13,861 bases of DNA from an uncultured Prevotella sp. (lineage in GTDB: Bacteria > Bacteroidota > Bacteroidia > Bacteroidales > Bacteroidaceae). The notes beneath the pieces are model-generated. The model had not been told where the DNA came from and did not search any database. It was given only the letters and a program-made list of their open reading frames with translations. The position numbers and the translations under genes were made by a program. The stretch lies in contig CAJPTO010000062.1 in assembly GCA_905373605.1 (NCBI GenBank), forward strand, positions 1-13,861, written 5' to 3'. Of the stretch, positions 1 to 5,766 are shown one piece after another. Every line of letters starts with the position of its first letter. Within the stretch, counting starts at the first letter, position 1.

Positions 1-375
1 TGCCATCCACTGATAAGCCAATGTAGGAGCGAAATCCACGTGTTGCAGCAGGTTGAAAGCCAACATTTCGGCCATCTCTTGCGATAAAGGCAGCTCTGTC
101 CACACGTCTGCCAGGTCGGCCGACATGCGTTCGGGTGGCATAATCAGTGTGGCCATTATCTTACATTCTCGAATATGCTCCTTCCAAAGCTCAATGGCCA
201 AGTTGAAATCGGGTGCGTATGGCAAGGCCATTTTGCGCAACTCATGAAACGGAACACCCCAATTAATCTTGTATCCCATGCCTTTTTGAGTCATGGAACG
301 CGATGTGGTGCCATCCATGAAGAGCCTGAACGACTGCTTTATGGCCATTAATTTGCTATGTGTTTCTTCGTTCAT
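1..375 (-). CDS. DNA alkylation repair (AlkD/HEAT-like) protein, 3' end off window
   Basis: This is the first 125 codons of a minus-strand gene that starts at ATG 373-375 and stays open to the left edge of the window, so its C-terminus is missing. The protein begins MNEETHSKLMAIKQSFRLFM and carries GTTSRSMTQKGMGYKINWGV, then LWKEHIRECKIMATLIMP at about residues 67-84. The helical pattern and the LW-x-RE-x-K-x-A block resemble the Bacteroidota branch of the DNA alkylation repair family (PF08713, HEAT-like repeats, AlkD relatives). Family members of this type are usually a little over 200 residues, so roughly half is visible. AlkD glycosylases remove alkylated purines; whether this branch keeps that activity cannot be judged because the probable catalytic part is not all in view. 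It is separated by 129 bp from the DPP III gene upstream on the same strand. I see no convincing promoter; the best -7-like match, TGCTTTTG at 448-455, deviates at one position. Confidence 0.62.
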   Translation of the reverse strand, partial: MNEETHSKLMAIKQSFRLFMDGTTSRSMTQKGMGYKINWGVPFHELRKMALPYAPDFNLAIELWKEHIRECKIMATLIMPPERMSADLADVWTELPLSQEMAEMLAFNLLQHVDFAPTLAYQWMA

Positions 376-491
376 CGTGTTTGTTCTATTTTCGTTGGTG
401 GGGAAAACGCTTCTCCTGTCCATACAGATCATCCGCTTGTGATGCAACAAAAGCATTCCCCCTCCATTAACATGCCTTAACGAGGCTATCC

Positions 492-509
492 TTTGATACA
501 ATTATCAAA
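492..509. other. Short perfect inverted repeat over the DPP III stop codon
   Basis: TTTGATA (492-498) and TATCAAA (503-509) form a perfect 7-bp inverted repeat with a 4-nt loop, and the DPP III stop codon (505-507) lies inside the right arm. There is no T-tract on either side, so it does not look like an intrinsic terminator. It could be a weak mRNA 3' hairpin or chance. Confidence 0.35.
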
Positions 510-2463
510 CGAGAAAGCCAAATTCTCTGGAATAACGCAGCATCTGTGCATCATAAGCCTCAGAATAGCTCACTTCAACGTCAACAATGTCACCCTTGTC
601 GTTTTTAACGAGCTGGTAAACGGGATTGATAAAACCCTTATAAGGGGCAAGGTCTAGCCGTCTGAAACGCTCCAGCACCTCGGCATGGAGGCGTTGGTCT
701 ACCTTAACGGCGTACTTCTCAACCAGATTTCGGGCGGCGTTGAAGTCGCCCTCACTCTTTATGCGCTGCACTTCGGCCAACAACTGGCCGAACAAAAGGC
801 GTAATTGGTCATAATCGTTGATGCCAACGTAGGTGTTGTTCTCACGCTTCACCAGTTCAACACAGCCTTTTCCGTTTTCTAACGCCCAGTGGGCGATGAG
901 AGCCCTGTTGCGCATGTGTGCCTCTTCAATGTCTTTTCCTTGTTCGATGCGCGTCAGTTGGGTCATCAGTCCGTTCATCATGTAGGTGTAATACTGTGAA
1001 TGGAACGCCTCCTTGTTTGGCAGCAGCCCCAGTTGCAGCAGCTTGTCGTCGGCCAGATAATACAGCCCGAAGAGGTCGGCGCGTGCTTCTTCGATGGTGT
1101 TTCCGTAGGCTTTCAGTGCATCAGGGCTAACACCGGGCAGCAATTGTCCACTGCCATGCCCCAGACATTCGTGCAAGTCGGTGTGCAGGTCATCGCACAT
1201 GTCGCCATAACATTCCACCATGTCGAGCGTATCCTTGTCAATGACAAACTCTTCCTTAAATCCATTGCCCTTGGCTGCCTTATTATAAGCATCGGTAAGG
1301 TTGCTGATGGTAACGCTTTTCGACCCATGTTGCGCCCTAATCCAGTCTGCATTGGGCAGGTTAATGCCAATGGCCGTAGACGGATATTCGTCACCTCCGA
1401 GCATAGCGGCACACACAACGTTGGCCGTAACGCTGCGCACTTCGGCCTTTTTAAAACGCTTGTCTACGGGCGAATGGTCTTCAAACCATTGTGCGTTGTC
1501 GCTGATAAGCCGCGTGCGGCGTGTAGCCTCCAAGTCTTTATATTCAACAATGCCCTCCCACGATGCTTTTATGCCCATCGGGTCGCCATAAACCTCGATA
1601 AATCCGTTGATGAAGTCAACGTTTCCAACTTGCTCTTTGAGCCATTCTATCGAATATTCATCGAAGAGATGCAGGTTGCCTGTTCGATAATATTCAATCA
1701 GCAAGTCGATAACGCGCTGTTGTTGTGAGTTCTCGGCAACGCTTTTGGCTTTGTCTAGCCAGTAAATGATGTGGCGAATGGCTTCCCCATAGACACTTTC
1801 TTCGTTCCAAACCAGCTCTTGCAGCCCATTTGCGCCTTTAACGAGCTTTGTGTTCAGTCCCCACGAGGGAGAATCGTCTCCCGATGCAGCCTTTTTGTCG
1901 TTGTAAAAACGTTCAGCCTCTTGTTGGCTTACACTCTCATAGTAGTTGCAAGCCGAGGTTAGCACCAAGTCCACACCATCTGCTTTGTTCACCCTTTTGG
2001 GCAAAACCTCGGGATTGAACATCACGGGACAGATGTCGTTGCACAAATCGCCTGGAGAAGCGTAGCCCGCCAACGGCAATTTGCTAGTAGGCATCTGCTT
2101 AACGGCTGCTCTGAAGAACGCTTCGGAGAAGCCTGGCAGTATCTTGTCGTTGGAATAATGGTGATAAATGCCGTTCGAAAACCAAACGCGCTTTAAATAA
2201 AGGGATAGTTCTTTGTAGTTTTCTTCATCCGCACTTGCATCAAGCTCGGTGTAAAGTGCTTCAAGCGTTTTCCTTATGCGCAGGTTGTATTTCCCAAACT
2301 GGTCGGTGGTGATGTCCCTTCCGCACAGAGTGGCTTGCGATAAGTAATAAATGTATTTTTTTTGTTGAAGCGAAAGTGTTTCAAATTGTGGCAGTCTGTA
2401 ACGAAGCATCTGCAAATCTGCAAATCGTTCGTCGGCATATATAAAGGAGTCTGTTTCTTTCAT
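505..2463 (-). CDS. Dipeptidyl peptidase III (family M49 zinc metallopeptidase)
   Basis: This 652-residue enzyme is predicted to release dipeptides from the N-terminus of short peptides. The M49 signature is intact: the zinc-binding hexapeptide HECLGH at residues 431-436 (two His ligands and the catalytic Glu) and the second motif EEARAD at 458-463, which supplies the third ligand Glu. HGSGQL directly follows the first motif, as is typical of the family. The length is close to that of other bacterial DPP III proteins. The N-terminus (MKETDSFIYADERF) has no signal peptide or lipobox, so a cytoplasmic location is inferred. The ATG at 2461-2463 is the only sensible start. A strong terminator for the upstream AraC-type gene ends only 25 bp before this ATG, so the gene needs its own very short promoter or depends on readthrough. 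A degenerate -7-like TAATTTTT lies at 2491-2498 (minus strand), overlapping the terminator T-tract. Role inferred: late step in intracellular peptide catabolism. Confidence 0.93.
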   Translation of the reverse strand: MKETDSFIYADERFADLQMLRYRLPQFETLSLQQKKYIYYLSQATLCGRDITTDQFGKYNLRIRKTLEALYTELDASADEENYKELSLYLKRVWFSNGIYHHYSNDKILPGFSEAFFRAAVKQMPTSKLPLAGYASPGDLCNDICPVMFNPEVLPKRVNKADGVDLVLTSACNYYESVSQQEAERFYNDKKAASGDDSPSWGLNTKLVKGANGLQELVWNEESVYGEAIRHIIYWLDKAKSVAENSQQQRVIDLLIEYYRTGNLHLFDEYSIEWLKEQVGNVDFINGFIEVYGDPMGIKASWEGIVEYKDLEATRRTRLISDNAQWFEDHSPVDKRFKKAEVRSVTANVVCAAMLGGDEYPSTAIGINLPNADWIRAQHGSKSVTISNLTDAYNKAAKGNGFKEEFVIDKDTLDMVECYGDMCDDLHTDLHECLGHGSGQLLPGVSPDALKAYGNTIEEARADLFGLYYLADDKLLQLGLLPNKEAFHSQYYTYMMNGLMTQLTRIEQGKDIEEAHMRNRALIAHWALENGKGCVELVKRENNTYVGINDYDQLRLLFGQLLAEVQRIKSEGDFNAARNLVEKYAVKVDQRLHAEVLERFRRLDLAPYKGFINPVYQLVKNDKGDIVDVEVSYSEAYDAQMLRYSREFGFLV

Positions 2464-2488
2464 GATGTTTTATTGTTGCATGACGCAT

Positions 2489-2528
2489 AAAAAAATTATC
2501 TCCACGCATTTTGTTTGCGTGGAGATAA
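2489..2528 (-). terminator. Rho-independent terminator after the AraC-type gene
   Basis: TTATCTCCACGC (2496-2507) and GCGTGGAGATAA (2517-2528) form a perfect 12-bp stem with a 9-nt loop. Read on the minus strand, the stem is followed at once by seven T (2489-2495). It starts 6 nt after the AraC-type stop codon (2535-2537). All features of an intrinsic terminator are present. It lies in the 71-bp gap just upstream of the DPP III start. Confidence 0.9.
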
Positions 2529-2534
2529 AATTGA

Positions 2535-2948
2535 TTACCTGTCAGATTCGGGAGAAATTCTGTACTCCCGAGGTGTCATTCCAGTGAACCTCTTGAACGA
2601 AGTGTAGAACGACTGACGTGTAGAGAACCCCACTGCATCCGAAACATCCTCAATGGTGAGGTGGGCCTTACGCTTGTCTTTGAGCAGTTTCATGGCCTCT
2701 TGGATGCGGAACTTGTTGACAAAGGACGTATAGTTGGTATTGAACTGCCTGTTGATGACGGTTGAAATATACCTCGTATTCGTTCCCAAATCCTTTGCAA
2801 GTTGCTTTGCAGAGTAAGTTTTGTCCTTGTACTTTTGATTTACAGAAATCTCCTGACAAATGTTTTTTGCCAGCGTACCCATCAATTGGGGATTGATGAA
2901 GATTTGTGAATCTCTCTTTTTACCTTTTGTTTCTACTAACTGTACCAT
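2535..2948 (-). CDS. Short AraC/XylS-type DNA-binding regulator (HTH domain only)
   Basis: This is a 137-residue protein made of little more than an AraC-type DNA-binding domain. The first helix-turn-helix is at about residues 46-67 (SAKQLAKDLGTNTRYISTVI) and the second at about 98-120. The family signature near the end (GFSTRQSFYTSFKRFTGMTP, then REYR) is intact. The N-terminal ~35 residues are basic and too short for a ligand-binding domain, and there is no receiver or membrane segment. Full-length AraC regulators are usually about 280-300 residues. Because the gene has its own promoter (2979-3008) and terminator, and the start is a clean ATG at 2946-2948, it reads as a complete small gene and not a fragment. 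The target is unknown; DPP III directly downstream, or the gene itself, are candidates by position only. How its activity would be controlled without a sensor domain is not visible; a partner protein or its own level are possibilities. Confidence 0.88.
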   Translation of the reverse strand: MVQLVETKGKKRDSQIFINPQLMGTLAKNICQEISVNQKYKDKTYSAKQLAKDLGTNTRYISTVINRQFNTNYTSFVNKFRIQEAMKLLKDKRKAHLTIEDVSDAVGFSTRQSFYTSFKRFTGMTPREYRISPESDR

Positions 2949-2978
2949 ACTATAAAAACTAAATGCCTACTGATGGTG

Positions 2979-3008
2979 CAAATATACGCATTATTTTATT
3001 AATACAAA
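2979..3008 (-). promoter_or_regulatory. Bacteroidota-type promoter for the AraC-type gene
   Basis: On the minus strand, a -7 box TATATTTG (2979-2986) matches the Bacteroidota consensus TAnnTTTG exactly, and a -33 box TTTG (3005-3008) lies 18 bp upstream. This predicts a transcript start near 2970 and a leader of about 20-25 nt before the ATG at 2948. It is the best promoter match in the window. Confidence 0.72.
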
Positions 3009-3271
3009 AAGAATGTTACTTTTTTTTGATGTTTTGTTTATCAAATTGCTCTTATATGCCTATTTATATGCATATTTTGCTGTTTGAAGATGGTCGTATT
3101 TCCTTTTTTGGTAGATTTAGCCTTGTTTACATTCAGGGTTCATCTATGTTTACACGTTATGCCTGTTTCGTTTTTCCAAAAAGGGGGTTGTTTTTTCTGC
3201 AACGATATGTTTTTTGCACACAAACAGAATAGTTGCTTGTTGGGTTATCCTGCCATACTTCATTTCTTTTT

Positions 3272-3310
3272 AAGGGTTGTGGCATAAGTTTTCATGCCAC
3301 AAGCCCTTTT
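3272..3310. terminator. Hairpin downstream of rho, T-tract on the plus-strand side
   Basis: TTGTGGCAT (3277-3285) pairs with ATGCCACAA (3294-3302), and AAGGG (3272-3276) with CCCTT (3304-3308), leaving one bulged G at 3303 and an 8-nt loop. It lies about 45-80 nt past the rho stop on the minus strand and is likely the 3' end structure of rho mRNA. However, the minus-strand side is followed by A-rich sequence, while the plus-strand side runs into CTTTTATATT. As an intrinsic terminator it fits the plus strand better, where I see no gene. Confidence 0.5.
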
Positions 3311-3352
3311 ATATTCCAGCCTTAATTGTGGGGCGGTTATCAGCCTATCCCA

Positions 3353-5359
3353 CTAAGCGTTCATCGATAACAAGAACTCGTCGTTGTCTTTGGTGATGTT
3401 CAGACGGTCGTGAATGGCGTTCATTGCCTCTATCGGGTTCATGTCCGAGATGTATTTCCTCAGCACCCACATCCTGTCTAGCGTGGTCTTGTCTTGCAAC
3501 AAGTCATCGCGGCGTGTGCTCGATGCCACAAGGTTCACCGCAGGGAAGATGCGTTTGTTGCTCAACGAGCGGTCTAGCTGCAGTTCCATGTTGCCTGTTC
3601 CCTTGAACTCTTCGAAAATCACCTCGTCCATCTTACTTCCAGTGTCGATAAGTGCCGTAGCGATGATGGTAAGCGAACCACCGTTCTCCACATTACGTGC
3701 AGCGCCAAAGAAGCGTTTGGGCTTTTGCAGGGCGTTGGCATCCACACCACCGGTGAGAACCTTACCACTTGCGGGGCTTACGGTGTTGTAAGCGCGGGCC
3801 AATCGCGTGATGGAGTCGAGGAAGATAACCACATCGTGTCCCGATTCCACCAGTCGCTTTGCCTTTTCAAGCACAATACCAGCAATTTTCACGTGTCGTT
3901 CGGCAGGTTCGTCAAAGGTGGAGGCGATAACTTCGGCGTTAACGGTGCGTGCCATGTCGGTAACCTCCTCTGGACGCTCGTCAATGAGCAGCATCATGAG
4001 GTAGGCCTCGGGGTGGTTTGCGGCGATGGCGTTGGCGATGTTCTTCATCAAGATGGTTTTACCTGTCTTGGGTTGTGCCACAATCAGCGCACGTTGCCCT
4101 TTTCCAATAGGCGAAAACAGGTCTACAATGCGCGTAGAGAGGTTGGTTGTAGCGGGATTGCCACAGAGATTGAACTTCTCATCGGGGAAAAGTGGCGTGA
4201 GATGTTCGAAAGGAACGCGGTCGCGTATCTCATCAGGCACGCGCCCGTTAATCATGTCGATGCTTGTTAGGGGGAAATATTTCTCACCTTCGCGCGGCGG
4301 ACGCACCCTACTCTGCACCACATCACCCGTCTTAAGCCCGTATTTCTTCACTTGTTGTGTAGAAACATACACGTCATCGGGCGAAGAGAGGTAGTTGTAG
4401 TCGCTCGAACGCAGGAAACCATAGCCGTCGGGCATTATTTCCAACACGCCATCAGCCGTTATCAAGTCCGAGAAATCGTATGCAGCCTGCATGGATTGCT
4501 GAGCTTCTTGTTGCTGGTAGCTCACATTCTGTGGCCCGTATGTTGGATTGTCGAACATGTCGTAGTTGGGCATTGCCCCTTGGTCTTCGATAGGAAGGTC
4601 CACCACAGTGATAAAATCAGTTCCATCTCCCGGGTCTCCTTCCCAATAACCTTCGCGAATGGGGTCCGGTCTGTCGTTTGGAGTCTCGTTGCGTGCGTTG
4701 ATTTTGGCTTGCAGTTGAGCCAACAGCCCACTGTCGGGTGCATCTTGGTTCACTGCGATGTCGGTTGCTTCGGGCAAGAAATCGGCTTCAGGCACAGACA
4801 TGTCGGCAGCTTCAGGCTCGTTTGTCTGCTCTTGCTCGGCCTCTTGCTCCACGATGTCGGGAGTTTCGCTGGTTGTTTCAGTGGGTTCTTCGGCCTTTTC
4901 TTCCTCCTTAGCAGCTTCTTGCTGTTGTTCTTCGGCTTCTTTGGCCAGTCTTTCGGCCTCTGCCAAAGCAGCAGCTTCAGCTTCTTTTTCTTTTTTGGAT
5001 TTTCTTCCCCGCTTCTTAGGCTTGGCAGGTTCTTCCGCTGGCGTATCAGAAGCCCCTTCTTCCACCTCTTTAAAAAGAGAAGGCTGTTCGTTCGTTGTCA
5101 ACTTGTTGTTTTTCACATCAAAGTTTTCACCATCTTTCCCTTTCACCGAATACACTCTGTCTGTGTCTTTCTTAACAATTCTTGTTCTTTTCTTCTTTTG
5201 TCCCAAGGGATTTTTAGTACCCTCGTCAATGGCTTGTTTGTCTAGTATCGAATATACCAATTCTTCAATGTTGTTGCCTTTGTATTCGGCACCAAGTGTT
5301 TTTGCAATGTCTTCCAATTCAGACATATCTTTTGATAATAGTTCTTCTTTGCTATACAT
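3353..5359 (-). CDS. rho: Transcription termination factor Rho with long disordered insertion
   Basis: Rho is the hexameric RNA helicase/ATPase that ends transcription. The product is 668 residues against 419 in E. coli. Order of parts: Rho N-terminal SAP-like domain (about 1-43); a long low-complexity insertion rich in Glu, Ala, Gln, Pro and Lys (about 44-290) with a basic patch PKKRGRKSKK near 112-121 followed by a strongly acidic stretch; the cold-shock-like RNA-binding domain (about 294-368, with GVLEIMPDGYGFLRS); then the RecA-type ATPase with P-loop AQPKTGKT (428-435), Walker B VVIFLDS (510-516) and the arginine-finger block STRRDD (Arg 616). The frame extends upstream to a TTG at 5408-5410, but the ATG at 5357-5359 is preferred because the Rho N domain begins with MYSKEELLSKDMSELEDIAK. 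Long disordered insertions are known in Bacteroidota Rho, and in Bacteroides thetaiotaomicron the region drives condensate formation. The gene appears to be transcribed alone from a promoter at 5437-5467. Confidence 0.97.
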   Translation of the reverse strand: MYSKEELLSKDMSELEDIAKTLGAEYKGNNIEELVYSILDKQAIDEGTKNPLGQKKKRTRIVKKDTDRVYSVKGKDGENFDVKNNKLTTNEQPSLFKEVEEGASDTPAEEPAKPKKRGRKSKKEKEAEAAALAEAERLAKEAEEQQQEAAKEEEKAEEPTETTSETPDIVEQEAEQEQTNEPEAADMSVPEADFLPEATDIAVNQDAPDSGLLAQLQAKINARNETPNDRPDPIREGYWEGDPGDGTDFITVVDLPIEDQGAMPNYDMFDNPTYGPQNVSYQQQEAQQSMQAAYDFSDLITADGVLEIMPDGYGFLRSSDYNYLSSPDDVYVSTQQVKKYGLKTGDVVQSRVRPPREGEKYFPLTSIDMINGRVPDEIRDRVPFEHLTPLFPDEKFNLCGNPATTNLSTRIVDLFSPIGKGQRALIVAQPKTGKTILMKNIANAIAANHPEAYLMMLLIDERPEEVTDMARTVNAEVIASTFDEPAERHVKIAGIVLEKAKRLVESGHDVVIFLDSITRLARAYNTVSPASGKVLTGGVDANALQKPKRFFGAARNVENGGSLTIIATALIDTGSKMDEVIFEEFKGTGNMELQLDRSLSNKRIFPAVNLVASSTRRDDLLQDKTTLDRMWVLRKYISDMNPIEAMNAIHDRLNITKDNDEFLLSMNA

Positions 5360-5399
5360 GTTTGTATATCTTAATGCAATAAGTTGTTGATTGAAATAA

Positions 5400-5424
5400 A
5401 AGTGTTTCAAGAATAGAAACGCTT
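5400..5424 (-). promoter_or_regulatory. Possible hairpin in the rho 5' leader
   Basis: On the minus strand AAGCGTTTC (5416-5424) can pair with GAAACACTT (5400-5408) around a 7-nt loop, with one C-A mismatch. It lies in the predicted ~70-nt rho leader, 40 nt upstream of the start codon. E. coli rho is autoregulated by attenuation in its leader, but nothing here shows the same mechanism; it may be incidental. Confidence 0.3.
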
Positions 5425-5436
5425 CGAAATTGAATG

Positions 5437-5467
5437 CAAAATTAATTGAAAAAATTTATTCCACAAA
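5437..5467 (-). promoter_or_regulatory. rho: Bacteroidota-type promoter for rho
   Basis: On the minus strand, a -7 box TAATTTTG (5437-5444) and a -33 box TTTG (5464-5467) are 19 bp apart, matching the Bacteroidota consensus. The predicted transcript start near 5430 gives a leader of about 70 nt to the ATG at 5359. Confidence 0.65.
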
Positions 5468-5676
5468 CGTTTTAGCTATAAAAACGCATTTTGTTAATAT
5501 ATTTTAAGGAGTAGGATTGTCCGCAGCAATCATTACGTCTAGCAGGGAGTGGAAAATTAGGCAATACGCTGTTGTCGCCAAGTTGCGTGTCTATCGCTCG
5601 CATGTGGGGATGAATGCCGTTCAAGTTGGAGGAAAAACGTAGTTCAAGTTGTCGTAAAAGTCGCATTCTCTTCATC
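5468..5676. other. Intergenic spacer between the rho promoter and the glg terminator
   Basis: About 210 bp with no recognised gene; with the rho leader and promoter and the glg terminator it makes up the roughly 400-bp gap 5360-5766. Part of it (about 5510-5670) is visibly less AT-rich than its flanks. A minus-strand frame of about 67 codons (5472-5675) is open there, but its ATG is embedded at the end of the glg terminator T-tract, the composition is not protein-like and no motif is visible. A 10-bp direct repeat GTTCAAGTTG occurs at 5619-5628 and 5642-5651. It could hold a decayed gene remnant or a small RNA; I cannot tell which. Confidence 0.4.
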
Positions 5677-5722
5677 AAAAAAGCAGGTTTTGCCGCCCAC
5701 TGTTGGAGCGAACAAAACCTGC
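5677..5722 (-). terminator. Rho-independent terminator of the glycogen operon
   Basis: CAAAACCTGC (5713-5722) and GCAGGTTTTG (5683-5692) form a perfect 10-bp stem. The 20-nt loop can itself pair further (CGCTC with GGGCG on the minus strand). On the minus strand the stem is followed by six T (5677-5682). It lies 44 bp past the phosphorylase stop codon, in the right direction to close the operon. Confidence 0.88.
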
Positions 5723-5766
5723 ATTGATATTGTGTTGGCACTTTCCGTGGAAAGTGTTTGCACGTC

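Larger units (their letters stand above)
2949..3352. other. 404-bp AT-rich intergenic spacer between the AraC-type gene and rho
   Basis: This stretch holds the AraC-type promoter on its left and a hairpin (3272-3310) on its right. In between (about 3009-3270) it is very T-rich on the plus strand, with several runs of five to eight T. Open frames on the plus strand there are rich in Phe, Leu and Cys, lack a recognisable domain and have no good promoter, so I do not call a gene. No tRNA or known ncRNA fold was recognised. Confidence 0.5.

Noticed and set aside
1000..1728. Plus-strand frame of 242 codons opposite DPP III
   Set aside because: It lies wholly antisense to a clear M49 peptidase gene with intact zinc motifs, and shows no domain of its own.
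2963..3287. Two overlapping plus-strand frames in the spacer upstream of the AraC-type gene
   Set aside because: Their hydrophobic, Phe/Cys-rich sequences reflect T-rich DNA; no promoter of the Bacteroidota type precedes them and the first overlaps the AraC-type promoter.
4352..5245. Long plus-strand open frame (297 codons) opposite rho, rich in Phe, Leu and Ser
   Set aside because: It is antisense to the low-complexity Glu/Ala/Lys codons of the rho insertion, which leave few stops on the other strand. It has no domain, no promoter and a composition mirroring rho.
4758..5390. Ser-rich plus-strand frame of 210 codons opposite rho
   Set aside because: Another shadow of the repetitive rho insertion; Ser/Ala runs come from reversed Glu/Ala codons.
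5472..5741. Minus-strand frame of 89 codons between rho and glgP
   Set aside because: Its first third runs through the glycogen operon terminator stem-loop and T-tract, and the rest has no recognisable motif.
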